22,069 nucleotides of DNA from CAYWGR01 sp964458015 (GCA_964458015.1 CAYWGR010000092.1:1-22069); one strand, 5' to 3'. Counted from the first letter of the stretch, positions 7,180 to 15,643 are shown. Made by a program: numbers and translations. The notes: generated by a model from the letters alone, not told the origin.

Positions 7180-9009
7180 CTAAGAATGATTAGCAGACAT
7201 CCGCGTGGCAAGGCTTAGATAGTGGTCGTCCAGATATACCATTAGCCGATCGGAGACCCAATGGTTGAGCGTCTGGGCGACGGTCGATTCATCGGGGAGA
7301 TCGCTGCTGCATTCTTGTGCAAGATGTTCCATGATTTGTCGCAGCGTTCGGCCTGCGTCGCAGAACAAGTAGATCGCCCGGTCGATGCCTGAGAGACGAT
7401 ACTGAAACGCCTGTGCGCCGGGGCGGGTGTCGGTCAGCAGCAGCACGCCGTCCGTGCGGTCTACATAACGCAGCATGACCGTGCCGGCCAAGTGTTGCCA
7501 CTCGTGGGCGACGTCTAGAAACGGCTGTGCATAGTCGAGCGGATTGCGGCCGTCGGCGAAATCGAAATCGAAATTGTAGCCCAGCCGTGCCAGTACGTCC
7601 GGCGAAAACGGATAAACGAAACGCATCGCTTGTTGCGGCCGTATGTTGACGATGCCGTATCGCTCGGGATGGTCGAAATAAGGGGCGAAGCGGTTCACCC
7701 GCACGCGGCCAACGCCCAGCGGCGGGGCAAGATGATAGAGAGAGGGCAATAGCAGGGCCATTTTGGCATACTCTTCGGGCTCTTCGCCGGGAAAACCGTA
7801 GAGCAGATTCCACTTCACATCCATGCCCGACTCGGAAAGCCATCGCAAAGTTTGAAGATTTTGCAGGGCCGTGGCGCCTTTGTCGATGCGGCGTAGCAAC
7901 GGCGTGCTAAAGGTTTCGATCCCCAACTGGGCCGAGCCCATGCCGGCGTCGCGGAGCATCTCGATCTGCGGGCGCGTTAGGTTGGTTTTCATTTCGTAGG
8001 AGAATTCCAGGCCGAGACCGGAGCTTTTGACCATCGGCAGGAACGACTCGAAATAATGCATGTCGAGAATGTTGTCGGCAGCGCAAAAACGTCGGACGCC
8101 GTAGCGATAGACGAGATGTCGCAGTTCATCGACGGCGCGGTCAGCGCTTTTCGTGCGGAAGGTGCGGCGACTGCCGTTGAGACCGCAAAAAACGCACTGA
8201 TGTTTTTGGCCCCACCAGCAGCCGCGCGAAGTTTCGTGAAACAGCAGCGGCCGAATCTCCTCGCGCAAAGGACTTTGTTGCAGTCGTGCGAAATAATCGT
8301 CGAAATCGGGGAACGGCAGTTCGTCGAGGTGTTCTAATCGGGCTGCATCGGAACCGATGAGTCGTTTTTCGGCAGTATCCACATTTTTTCGCGTAGATCC
8401 CTCATGGAACCATCCCTCGATGCGGCTGGGAAACGTCAGATCAGCTTCCCCGGTGAAAACGTAGTCGATCTCGGCGAATTGATTGAGTAGTTCCTCGCCG
8501 ACGCACCCTTCGCAGGCCGAACCGCCGAAAACAATCGTGATGGTCGGGTAGGATTGTTTGATGCGACGGGCCAGGCACAGCGAAGCCAGGGTTTGCTGGA
8601 ACGTCGTCGAGAAACCGACCACGGAGTAGCGAGACCAATCGACCGCCTTCATGCAGTTTGCTAAAAACGGTTCGATAAAACGGGCCGTATCCAGGTAGGC
8701 GGCGTTGTCGGCCTCGGCCAGTTCGGGATCGGTCGCCAAGAGCACTTCACGAAAATAATCCGTGTCCGAAGGGAGGCGGTCGGCAAAGAAGTGTTTCGCG
8801 AAAAGCCGCTCGCCGCCCTGGACGAAAGCGAATTGGTCGGCGATCCAATGATAATGTTCGAGGCCCAGCAATTCGGCGAAATTGAAATTGAAATAGGCCA
8901 CGTCGCAAGGGATGTCGTGTGATGCAAGCTCGGCTTTCAGAAGGCCTAGGCCTAGGCTGGGCCAGCCGAGATTGTTGAAGGGCATGTTGATCAGCAGAAC
9001 GCGCGACAT
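7180..9009 (-). CDS. Cobalamin-binding radical SAM protein, RiPP maturation C-methyltransferase type
   Basis: A 609-residue radical SAM enzyme predicted to methylate an unreactive carbon of a ribosomally made peptide. Residues 1-200 form a B12-binding-like domain. The 4Fe-4S site is the unusual C-X7-C-X2-C (C264, C272, C275) within SRGCWWGQKHQCVFCGLNG, the hallmark of the RiPP maturation radical SAM protein 1 family (rSAM_ocin_1). The radical SAM barrel continues to about 450, with GIETFS and YGFPGE segments. The last 80-90 residues (LSGIDRAIYLFCDAGRTL onward) resemble the small PqqD-like winged-helix domain seen at the C-terminus of this group. It is convergent with sppA (66 bases apart) and 238 repeat-filled bases from the next gene. 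No precursor peptide, protease or exporter is adjacent. The start has only a weak ribosome site. Other B12 radical SAM subfamilies are possible but fit the motif less well. Confidence 0.82.
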   Translation of the reverse strand: MSRVLLINMPFNNLGWPSLGLGLLKAELASHDIPCDVAYFNFNFAELLGLEHYHWIADQFAFVQGGERLFAKHFFADRLPSDTDYFREVLLATDPELAEADNAAYLDTARFIEPFLANCMKAVDWSRYSVVGFSTTFQQTLASLCLARRIKQSYPTITIVFGGSACEGCVGEELLNQFAEIDYVFTGEADLTFPSRIEGWFHEGSTRKNVDTAEKRLIGSDAARLEHLDELPFPDFDDYFARLQQSPLREEIRPLLFHETSRGCWWGQKHQCVFCGLNGSRRTFRTKSADRAVDELRHLVYRYGVRRFCAADNILDMHYFESFLPMVKSSGLGLEFSYEMKTNLTRPQIEMLRDAGMGSAQLGIETFSTPLLRRIDKGATALQNLQTLRWLSESGMDVKWNLLYGFPGEEPEEYAKMALLLPSLYHLAPPLGVGRVRVNRFAPYFDHPERYGIVNIRPQQAMRFVYPFSPDVLARLGYNFDFDFADGRNPLDYAQPFLDVAHEWQHLAGTVMLRYVDRTDGVLLLTDTRPGAQAFQYRLSGIDRAIYLFCDAGRTLRQIMEHLAQECSSDLPDESTVAQTLNHWVSDRLMVYLDDHYLSLATRMSANHS

Positions 9010-9038
9010 AGGCCGACCAATCTCTCTCGTTGTGCCAC

Positions 9039-9067
9039 ATTCCGGGAGCTGTTAGCTCCCGGCTATT
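9039..9067 (+). repeat. 29-bp palindromic repeat, copy 1, terminator-like
   Basis: A perfect 9-bp stem (CCGGGAGCT with AGCTCCCGG, 9042-9062) closes a 3-base GTT loop and is followed by CTA and six T residues (9066-9071), so on the + strand it looks like an intrinsic terminator. The same 29-bp unit occurs at 11542-11570 (inverted) and 11591-11619. Confidence 0.75.
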
Positions 9068-9111
9068 TTTTCAGGAATGTCTGAGAACCATTAGTGTTAT
9101 TGGTTTTGATT

Positions 9112-9143
9112 GGTGGGCCATCGCTGCGCTTGACCCGCCCTAC
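9112..9143 (+). repeat. Single-arm copy of the 32-bp repeat
   Basis: A third location of the family seen at 3775-3856, again a right arm only, ending GACCCGCCCTAC. It differs from the 4763 copy at two positions. It lies between the radical SAM gene and the small membrane protein gene. Confidence 0.7.
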
Positions 9144-9157
9144 GTGTTTACGGCCGC

Positions 9158-9184
9158 CCCCTCTCCCGCTTTGCGGGCGAGGGG
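9158..9184. repeat. CCCCTCTCCCGC hairpin
   Basis: Arms 9158-9169 and 9173-9184 pair at 11 of 12 positions around a TTT loop. Just after it, GCCGC-AA-GCGGC (9198-9209) forms a second small hairpin followed by ATTATTTT. Together with the two neighbouring repeats, nearly the whole 9010-9247 spacer is repeat mosaic. Confidence 0.5.
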
Positions 9185-9247
9185 AGCTTGTTGCGAAGCC
9201 GCAAGCGGCATTATTTTAGGCGCGAGCGGTAGTTATATCGTAACGCT

Positions 9248-9469
9248 TTAGCGAGAATCGCCGCCCTTTTTCGATCGCTGTGCTGCGCGGTAGGCCATCA
9301 TGAGCATGAACAGGCCGAAGGCCAGCAACACGCATCCCCAGCCGAGGTTGATGTTGATGCCGAGCGAGCGAGCATAAATTGCTTTATCGGAAAACATGCC
9401 GAAAACGGCCATGATCAGGCCGATGATGCCGAACATCAATCCGATGGGGGTGCGAATATCGAGGTCCAT
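9248..9469 (-). CDS. Small two-helix membrane protein next to symporter
   Basis: A 73-residue protein with two hydrophobic segments (about 8-27 and 42-60), a short polar loop between them and a basic tail (RAAQRSKKGG). I do not recognise a named family. It begins 12 bases after the stop of the upstream symporter gene on the same strand, with GGAG six to seven bases before the ATG, so the two are almost certainly co-transcribed and perhaps translationally coupled. Small membrane partners next to SSS transporters are known in several bacteria; a role in assembling or tuning the symporter is an inference from position. Confidence 0.8.
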   Translation of the reverse strand: MDLDIRTPIGLMFGIIGLIMAVFGMFSDKAIYARSLGININLGWGCVLLAFGLFMLMMAYRAAQRSKKGGDSR

Positions 9470-9481
9470 GGGCGTCTCCGA

Positions 9482-11320
9482 TTACCAAAAGATTATATTC
9501 AGCACAAGGGTAGCGGCAAGCACGGCGCCGGCGAGCACGGCAGGCTGGCCATACCAACTAAGATTTTCGTCTTTGGCCACATGCGGCGTGAGAGAATAGA
9601 CCAGGCCGCGCAGGTCTTCCTCGGTTTTCTTTTGCCGGGTGCAGAGCGAAATGATGATCGTCACAATGAAGCAAGTGCTCCAGGCGAAGATGGCGGTCCA
9701 GAAATTTTGGGCCATTTCGCTGGGATAGACATGGACGGGATTTCCGCCAGCCAACCAGCCGCCCTTGAGCCATGTGGTTGCGCCCTGCGGAATGGTGAGC
9801 CCATGATGGAGGGCCGCCGCGGCCGTGCCTGAAAGCAGGCCGAAGAAGGCGCCGTGGCCCGTGGCTCGCCGCCAAAACATGCCGAGCATGAATGTGGCGA
9901 ACAGAGGGGCATTCACGAAGCCGAACACCAGTTGCAACACATCCATGATGTTGTTGAATTTCGTGGCGGCATACGCGGAGACGATGCTGATGGCAATGCC
10001 GAAAACCGTCGATGCGCGGCCCATCCATAGATAATGGTTGTCGGATCGGTTGGGCGCGATATAGCTTTGATAGATATCGTAGGTCCAAACGGTGTTGAAC
10101 GCCGTGACGTTGCCGGCCATGCCCGACATGAAGGAGGCCATGAGCGCCGTCAAACCGAGGCCCAGCAAGCCGGTGGGGAAGTAGTGGATCAGCATCATGG
10201 GCGTGGCCAAGTCGTAATCGGGCTCGACCATTCCCGTTGCCTTGTCGATTTTCGGGACATTGTAGCCATGCTCATCTTTTTCCACCTTGGGCGGAATGAT
10301 GCCTTTGGCGGGCGGCAGGGTGAAGGCCGTGGCCAATTCCGGCGGCGTTTCGATTTTCGAGGCCGTTGGTCGGGGGGAAGCCACGAGGGCTATCATGCCG
10401 GGAACAATGACGAGGGCGGGGAACAGCATTTTCGGAATCGCGGCGATCAAAGGCGTGCGGCGTGCGGCCGACATCGAATCGGCGGCCATGGCCCTTTGGA
10501 CCACCAGGAAATCGGTACACCAGTAGCCGAACGAAAGGACGAAGCCGAGGCCCATGACCAGGCCGAACCATTCGACGCCCATGGGATTTTGGCTGGGGCT
10601 GCCCATGTGTGCCCAGGATTGCGTGTAGGTGCCGGGCTCGAATGCCTTGGGGACGCTGGTGGTTGCGACCACGTTCATCTTGGCCACCAATCCGTCCCAT
10701 CCGCCGATGTCTTTCAATCCCAGGTAGGTCAGCGGCAGGAAACCGAGCACGATGAGGAAGAACTGGAGTACTTCGTTGTAGATGGCCGAGGTAAGGCCGC
10801 CGAGGAAAATATAGAACAACACGATTACCGCGGAAGCGCACAGGCTGAAATTGAAGTCCCAGCCCAAGAGCAGTTCCATGAGCTTTGCCAAGGCATACAT
10901 CGACACGCCCGACGAAAAAATGGTCATTACAGCGAAGCTGACGGCGTTGAAGCCGCGGGTTTTTTCGTCGAATCGCAACTTGAGGTATTCAGGCACGGAT
11001 CGGGCGCGGGAACCGTAGTAGAAGGGCATCATGAAAATGCCGACGAAGACCATGGCCGGGATCGCGCCGAGCCAGTAGAAATGGCTGGTCATGATGCCGT
11101 ATTTAGCGCCCGAGGCGCCCATGCCGATCACCTCTTGGGCGCCCAGGTTGGCCGAGATGAACGCCAACCCCGTGATCCAGGCGGGGATCGCCCGGCCCGA
11201 GAGGAAGAAGTCGGTGCTGGTTTTCATATATCGTTTCAGCGCGACGCCGATCCCAAGCACGAATGCCGTATAGATGATCAGGATGATATAGTCGACGCTC
11301 CCGAGCTGGATGGTATCCAT
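9482..11320 (-). CDS. Sodium:solute symporter (SSS/SLC5 family)
   Basis: A 612-residue inner-membrane symporter that imports a small solute, probably a sugar, with sodium. About 13-14 hydrophobic segments are visible. The N-terminal part has the family segment around FFLSGRAIPAW (SGR at 41-43) and ANLGAQEVIGMGASGAKYG; a later helix carries SFMSGMAGNVTAFNTVWTYD, the region that holds the conserved Na2-site residues in SLC5 proteins. A hydrophilic insertion of about 60 residues (roughly 314-372) is longer than in many relatives. The ATG at 11320 has GAGG about ten bases upstream. It is divergent from the GH42-like gene and close to L-fucose isomerase, which suggests a sugar released by the secreted hydrolases, but the substrate cannot be read from sequence. 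Confidence 0.9.
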   Translation of the reverse strand: MDTIQLGSVDYIILIIYTAFVLGIGVALKRYMKTSTDFFLSGRAIPAWITGLAFISANLGAQEVIGMGASGAKYGIMTSHFYWLGAIPAMVFVGIFMMPFYYGSRARSVPEYLKLRFDEKTRGFNAVSFAVMTIFSSGVSMYALAKLMELLLGWDFNFSLCASAVIVLFYIFLGGLTSAIYNEVLQFFLIVLGFLPLTYLGLKDIGGWDGLVAKMNVVATTSVPKAFEPGTYTQSWAHMGSPSQNPMGVEWFGLVMGLGFVLSFGYWCTDFLVVQRAMAADSMSAARRTPLIAAIPKMLFPALVIVPGMIALVASPRPTASKIETPPELATAFTLPPAKGIIPPKVEKDEHGYNVPKIDKATGMVEPDYDLATPMMLIHYFPTGLLGLGLTALMASFMSGMAGNVTAFNTVWTYDIYQSYIAPNRSDNHYLWMGRASTVFGIAISIVSAYAATKFNNIMDVLQLVFGFVNAPLFATFMLGMFWRRATGHGAFFGLLSGTAAAALHHGLTIPQGATTWLKGGWLAGGNPVHVYPSEMAQNFWTAIFAWSTCFIVTIIISLCTRQKKTEEDLRGLVYSLTPHVAKDENLSWYGQPAVLAGAVLAATLVLNIIFW

Positions 11321-11393
11321 GAAAAATGACCCTCATCGACATCGAAATGGTAACGGGACAAGTGCCCTAAGTGCTGTGCATACAGATTAGCCC

Positions 11394-11421
11394 ATTATGG
11401 CAGAGAACCGGTCGGTCGCAA
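11394..11421 (-). promoter_or_regulatory. Candidate promoter of the symporter operon
   Basis: On the - strand TTGCGA (11421-11416), a 16-base spacer and CATAAT (11399-11394) match the sigma-70 consensus at 4 of 6 and 5 of 6 positions. The leader to the ATG at 11320 would be about 65 bases. Prediction by eye. Confidence 0.35.
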
Positions 11422-11541
11422 GCTGGGGGGCGCGGAAAATCATGCGAAAAGGGGGGAAATTAGATTGTCATGCATAGGTGGCGATATAAGCTCGTTTATC
11501 TGAGCCTTGGAAGATGAGTTTTGGTTTTCGAGTTATTGTGA

Positions 11542-11619
11542 AATAGCCGGGAGCTAACAGCTCCCGGAATGGTGGGTAAATTTGCGGTATTTTCCGGGAG
11601 CTGTTAGCTCCCGGCTATT
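11542..11619. repeat. 29-bp palindromic repeats, copies 2 and 3, head to head
   Basis: Copy 2 (11542-11570) is the exact reverse complement of the unit at 9039-9067. Copy 3 (11591-11619) is in the same orientation as copy 1 with one difference at its first position. The pair, 20 bases apart, can form either two small hairpins or one large one. It lies in the 498-base divergent spacer between the symporter and GH42-like genes; no small gene is seen there. Confidence 0.8.
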
Positions 11620-11749
11620 GATCGGAGGTCTTCGTCGACGTTTTTCCGCGACTGCCTGGAATGATCGCAAATACCATCGATCATTATTCCCATTGGGGCA
11701 ATTACCTTGACATTCGGCTATCGACCGGCAAAAATGGGGAGTAGTGTCC

Positions 11750-11781
11750 CACCTCGCGACCGTGTCACCTCGCGACCGTGT
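11750..11781 (+). repeat. Exact 16-bp tandem duplication
   Basis: CACCTCGCGACCGTGT occurs twice without a gap (11750-11765 and 11766-11781), 38 bases before the GH42-like start codon. It may be a replication slip or a doubled regulatory site; nothing decides between them. Confidence 0.8.
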
Positions 11782-11818
11782 CACGCCGAGTTATCCCACC
11801 TTCTAGGAGTTCACGCCC

Positions 11819-13720
11819 ATGATCGAACATTTCCGGAAGAACCATTTGCCGTCGTTTGCTCTGGTTGGTTGCCTTCTACTGATGGCCCTGTTGGGATGGA
11901 CGTCGGAATCGTCGGCCGCTCAAACCGCGATCCAGCATTCCGACGTGGTATTGATGGGGGAGAACGGCAAGGATGTTTATGATATCTACGGGATTTCGGT
12001 CGTCAGTTGGGGCGGCCGTGCTTGGGAGGAAAAACCGGCTGCCATCGAGGATTTTCGTAAGCGCGTTCAGACGGCCCATGATTGCGGCATCCGCTACTGC
12101 TCTGGGGCGGCTTTCCGCACGGCCTTCGCCGGCATGATCGACTTCGATCCGAAGTGGAGCGAGAGCCGCTGCATGTCGATCGAAGGGAAACCGATTTTGG
12201 TGCCGTGGCTTTGGGATCAAAAGCACAAAGACGGTCATCCCGCGTACTGGTTTTGCACCAATGCACCGGGCTACCGAGAATACCTCAAGTGGCAAGTGCG
12301 TACCGGCATGACGGCCAATGTCGAGGGGTTGCATATCGATGACTACGGCGGAACCTCGGGCACGGAATGGTCGGGCGGTTGCTTTTGCCCGCACTGCATG
12401 AAGGCGTTCAACGAGTATCTCAAGAAGAACGTTGCACCAGAGCGTTTGGCCAAGTGCGGCATTGCATCGCTCGACGGTTTCAACTACGGCCAATTCCTGA
12501 AATCGAAGGGGATTGCCAAGTTGGATGATTTCCGGCGGATTCTCGGTTCGGCCGAGCATTTGGGGCCGGACTTTGTGCGGTTTCAGTATTTTGCGGCATC
12601 TGATTTTGTCGGGGAAGTGCGGAAATACGCCGAGCAATTAGTGGGGAATCCGCTGCTGGTCTCGGTCAATTCGGGCGTTACGGATCCAAAAAGTCTGGTC
12701 GTTGCTCCGCAGGTGAGCTACTTTTGCGGCGAGGTCGATCATGGCACGGAAAAGTATGCCTGGGGACCGCAAAAAAACGTGGATCTACAGCCGGTTTGGA
12801 CGTTCAAGCTGGCCGATGCGATCGGGCGGTTTCAGGCATGCACGGCGTCGGGGCAGGATTGGGCCTTTGTGGATGCCCATAAGAAGCCCGGGCTGGTGCG
12901 GCGTTGGATTGCCCAGGATTATGCCTTTGGTCATTGTTTGATGGCGCCACACCGCCAATGGGCCTATACGGAAAAGAAGGGCACCCACTGGTATCAGAGC
13001 CGGCCCGAGGACTATGCCCATGTTTATCGGTTTGTGCGGCGTAATAAGGAGCTTTTCGACGGTTACGAGGCCATCGGCTTGGTTGGGCTTTTATACAGTA
13101 GCGCGGGAGCGGCGCAGAACGTCGGGCCTACGCGCGATGCCTGCCTGTGGATGGCCAAAAACAGCATACCGTTCGAGATGGTTTCGGCCGGCGATAGCTG
13201 GCTTGATGCCAAACTTACGCCGCAGTCGTTGAGCAAATACAGGGCGTTGGTGGTGGCGGAACCCACTCTTCTGGATGGTGAACAAAAGCAGGCGCTGGAC
13301 CAGTTCAAGGCGGCCGGCAAGGTTGTTGCCTGGGATGCCCAAAAAGGGTTGGACGAGGCGGCCCTTGCCAAGCTATTGCCGAAGCAGATCGTGTTTTCGG
13401 CCCCGGAACATCTGATTGGCGTCGCCCGAGCGATTCCCGGCAATGTCGCTTCGCCTGTGATTGTGCATTTGCTCAATCGGAACTACGATCAGCCGGCGGA
13501 TGCGACGTTGAAGCTGCAGAATGTGAAGGTGACGCTTGGGAAGGATTTGTTCGGCGGCCGAACGCCATCGAAGGCCATGGTTTATGCACCTCCGGCAAGT
13601 TTGGATCGCAAAGATCCCGGGGCTAGTGCGCCGGTATCGCTGAAGATCGAACCAGCCGAGGGCGGTATTGTCATGACGGTGCCGGAGTTGGACTACTGGG
13701 GCATACTCAAGTTGGAATAG
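11819..13720 (+). CDS. Secreted GH42-like glycoside hydrolase
   Basis: A 633-residue exported protein resembling GH42 beta-galactosidases. A signal peptide covers about 1-34. The catalytic-type barrel (about 40-390) keeps a four-Cys pattern C146, C188, C190, C193 (FCTNAPGYRE, then CFCPHC); the 42-2-3 spacing is close to that of the GH42 zinc site (44-2-3). Where GH42 has Asn-Glu-Tyr with the acid/base Glu, this protein has IDDYGG (173-178), so the Glu is replaced by Asp. Residues about 410-515 look like the GATase-like trimerisation domain, followed by a C-terminal beta domain. AGGAG lies 9 bases before the ATG. L-fucose isomerase starts 96 bases after the stop codon, suggesting co-expression. 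It could be a hydrolase of different specificity or a non-catalytic relative. Confidence 0.7.
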   Translation: MIEHFRKNHLPSFALVGCLLLMALLGWTSESSAAQTAIQHSDVVLMGENGKDVYDIYGISVVSWGGRAWEEKPAAIEDFRKRVQTAHDCGIRYCSGAAFRTAFAGMIDFDPKWSESRCMSIEGKPILVPWLWDQKHKDGHPAYWFCTNAPGYREYLKWQVRTGMTANVEGLHIDDYGGTSGTEWSGGCFCPHCMKAFNEYLKKNVAPERLAKCGIASLDGFNYGQFLKSKGIAKLDDFRRILGSAEHLGPDFVRFQYFAASDFVGEVRKYAEQLVGNPLLVSVNSGVTDPKSLVVAPQVSYFCGEVDHGTEKYAWGPQKNVDLQPVWTFKLADAIGRFQACTASGQDWAFVDAHKKPGLVRRWIAQDYAFGHCLMAPHRQWAYTEKKGTHWYQSRPEDYAHVYRFVRRNKELFDGYEAIGLVGLLYSSAGAAQNVGPTRDACLWMAKNSIPFEMVSAGDSWLDAKLTPQSLSKYRALVVAEPTLLDGEQKQALDQFKAAGKVVAWDAQKGLDEAALAKLLPKQIVFSAPEHLIGVARAIPGNVASPVIVHLLNRNYDQPADATLKLQNVKVTLGKDLFGGRTPSKAMVYAPPASLDRKDPGASAPVSLKIEPAEGGIVMTVPELDYWGILKLE

Positions 13721-13816
13721 TTCAGCAGCCCCCCTTGTGAGATGCTGCCGAAGAGAGGAAACTATCGAAATCGTGCTTATCTCGATCACAGCATACTCAC
13801 AAGGAGAATCTCGATA

Positions 13817-15622
13817 ATGGCTGCTCAGAGTGGAATCGGCGTCAACCGGCTTGTCGGCTCGCTTCCGAAGATCGGCATTCGGCCGACCATCGACGGACGC
13901 CGCAAGGGCGTGCGCGAATCGCTGGAAGACCAGACGATGGGCATGGCGAAGGCCGTGGCCAAGTTGATTGCGGAAAACGTGCGTCATACGTGCGGTGCGC
14001 CGGTGGAATGCGTTATCGCCGATACTTGCATCGGCGGCGTGGCCGAGGCGGCCCAAGCGGCGGCCAAGTTCGCCCGCGAGGGCGTCGGCGCGACGCTGAC
14101 CGTTTCGCCCTGCTGGTGCTACGGTTCCGAGACGATGGATATGGACCCCACGATGCCGAAGGCCGTTTGGGGATTCAACGGCACCGAGCGTCCCGGCGCG
14201 GTCTATTTGGCCGCCGTATTGGCCGGTCATAGCCAGAAAGGTTTGCCGGCGTTCGGCATCTACGGGCGCGACGTGCAAGACAAAGACAACACGGAAATTC
14301 CAGCCGACGTGCGCGGCAAGATTTTGGCGTTCGCCCGGGCGGCCGTCGCCGCCGCTGCGATGCGCGGCAAGTCGTATCTTTCGATTGGCAACGTGTCGAT
14401 GGGCATCGCCGGCTCGCTGGTGAACCACGATTTCTTCGAGCATTATCTCGGCATGAGGGTCGAGACGGTCGAGAGCGTCGAGATCGTCCGCCGTATTGAA
14501 CGCAATATCTACGATGAAACCGAATACAAGCGGGCCTTGGCCTGGACGAAAGCCAACTGCAAGGAAGGCGCCGACCGCAACAAGCCGTCGAGCCAGCTTC
14601 CGGCCGACGAGAAAGAGCGCGCTTGGCAGTGGTCGGTTCGCATGGCGATGATCGCCCGCGACTTGATGGCCGGCAATCCGCGTTTGGCCGAGTTGGGTTT
14701 CGTGGAAGAGTCGATGGGGCGCAACGCGATTGCCGCCGGCTTCCAGGGCCAGCGTCAATGGACGGATCACCTGCCGAACGGCGACTTCATGGAAGCGATT
14801 TTGAACTCGTCGTTCGACTGGAACGGCATTCGTTCGCCTTACATCATGGCGACCGAAAACGACTGCCTGAACGGCATCGCGATGTTGTTCGGCCACTTGT
14901 TGACGAATACGGCCCAGGTGTTCGCCGACGTGCGGACCTACTGGAGCCCGGCCGCGTTGAAGCGAGTGACCGGCTACGAGGCGACCGGCATAGCCGCGGG
15001 CGGCATCATTCATTTGATCAACTCAGGCGCGGCGGCTCTCGACGGCGCCGGCTGCCAGCAGATCGACGGCACGTCCGCGATGAAACCGTTCTGGGACATT
15101 ACCGAGGCCGAAGCGAAGGCCTGCTTGGATGCCACGACATGGTATCCGGCCACTACGGAATACTTCCGCGGTTGCGGCTATTCGTCGCACTTCGTTTCCA
15201 AGGGCGGAATGCCGGTGACGATGTCGCGGTTGAACATGGTGCGAGGTTTGGGGCCGGTGTTGCAACTGGCCGAAGGCTGGACGGTCGAACTGCCCGAGAA
15301 GGTGCATGATATCCTCGACAACCGCACCGACCCGACATGGCCGACCACATGGTTCGCCCCGCGATGCACGGGCAAGGGTGTGTTCACGGACGGCTACACC
15401 GTGATGAACGCTTGGGGCGCTAATCATGGTGCGTTCAGCTTTGGCCACATCGGCGCCGATCTGTTGACGCTGTGCTCGATTTTGCGGATTCCGGTGTGCA
15501 TGCACAACGTTTCGGAAGAGAACATTTTCCGGCCCAGCGCTTGGGGCGCGTTCGGCACGAGCGATCTGGAAGGCGCCGATTTCCGCGCCTGTGCGAACTT
15601 CGGCCCGCTCTACGGCTGGTAA
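13817..15622 (+). CDS. fucI: L-fucose isomerase
   Basis: A cytosolic, Mn-dependent aldose-ketose isomerase converting L-fucose to L-fuculose (also D-arabinose to D-ribulose in E. coli). The 601 residues match E. coli FucI (591) along the whole length, with long identical stretches such as SPCWCYGSETMDMDP and GFNGTERPGAVYLAA. The metal and catalytic residues are present: E347 in ATEND, D371 in FADVRTYW and H537 in GANHG, corresponding to E337, D361 and H528 of E. coli. The ATG at 13817 has AAGGAG (13801-13806) ten bases upstream and gives a normal N-terminus; an in-frame ATG at 13742 would add 25 unsupported residues. It lies just downstream of the GH42-like gene. No fuculokinase or aldolase is in the window. 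The function is as secure as homology can make it. Confidence 0.95.
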   Translation: MAAQSGIGVNRLVGSLPKIGIRPTIDGRRKGVRESLEDQTMGMAKAVAKLIAENVRHTCGAPVECVIADTCIGGVAEAAQAAAKFAREGVGATLTVSPCWCYGSETMDMDPTMPKAVWGFNGTERPGAVYLAAVLAGHSQKGLPAFGIYGRDVQDKDNTEIPADVRGKILAFARAAVAAAAMRGKSYLSIGNVSMGIAGSLVNHDFFEHYLGMRVETVESVEIVRRIERNIYDETEYKRALAWTKANCKEGADRNKPSSQLPADEKERAWQWSVRMAMIARDLMAGNPRLAELGFVEESMGRNAIAAGFQGQRQWTDHLPNGDFMEAILNSSFDWNGIRSPYIMATENDCLNGIAMLFGHLLTNTAQVFADVRTYWSPAALKRVTGYEATGIAAGGIIHLINSGAAALDGAGCQQIDGTSAMKPFWDITEAEAKACLDATTWYPATTEYFRGCGYSSHFVSKGGMPVTMSRLNMVRGLGPVLQLAEGWTVELPEKVHDILDNRTDPTWPTTWFAPRCTGKGVFTDGYTVMNAWGANHGAFSFGHIGADLLTLCSILRIPVCMHNVSEENIFRPSAWGAFGTSDLEGADFRACANFGPLYGW

Positions 15623-15643
15623 TGATGTGATTTGATCATTCCC

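Noticed and set aside
9010..9247. Search for a RiPP precursor gene beside the radical SAM gene
   Set aside because: The spacer is almost fully made of palindromic repeats; the open frames there translate the repeats themselves and have no leader-core pattern or ribosome site.
10034..11329. Long open frame on the + strand opposite the symporter (431 codons)
   Set aside because: It is the antisense shadow of the symporter gene; its product is rich in His, Gly and Asp with no membrane or domain pattern, and the - strand protein clearly belongs to the SSS family.
13373..15013. Long open frame on the - strand opposite fucI (546 codons)
   Set aside because: It runs across the end of the GH42-like gene and most of fucI, whose own frame matches E. 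coli FucI throughout. The His/Arg-rich product is typical of an antisense shadow.
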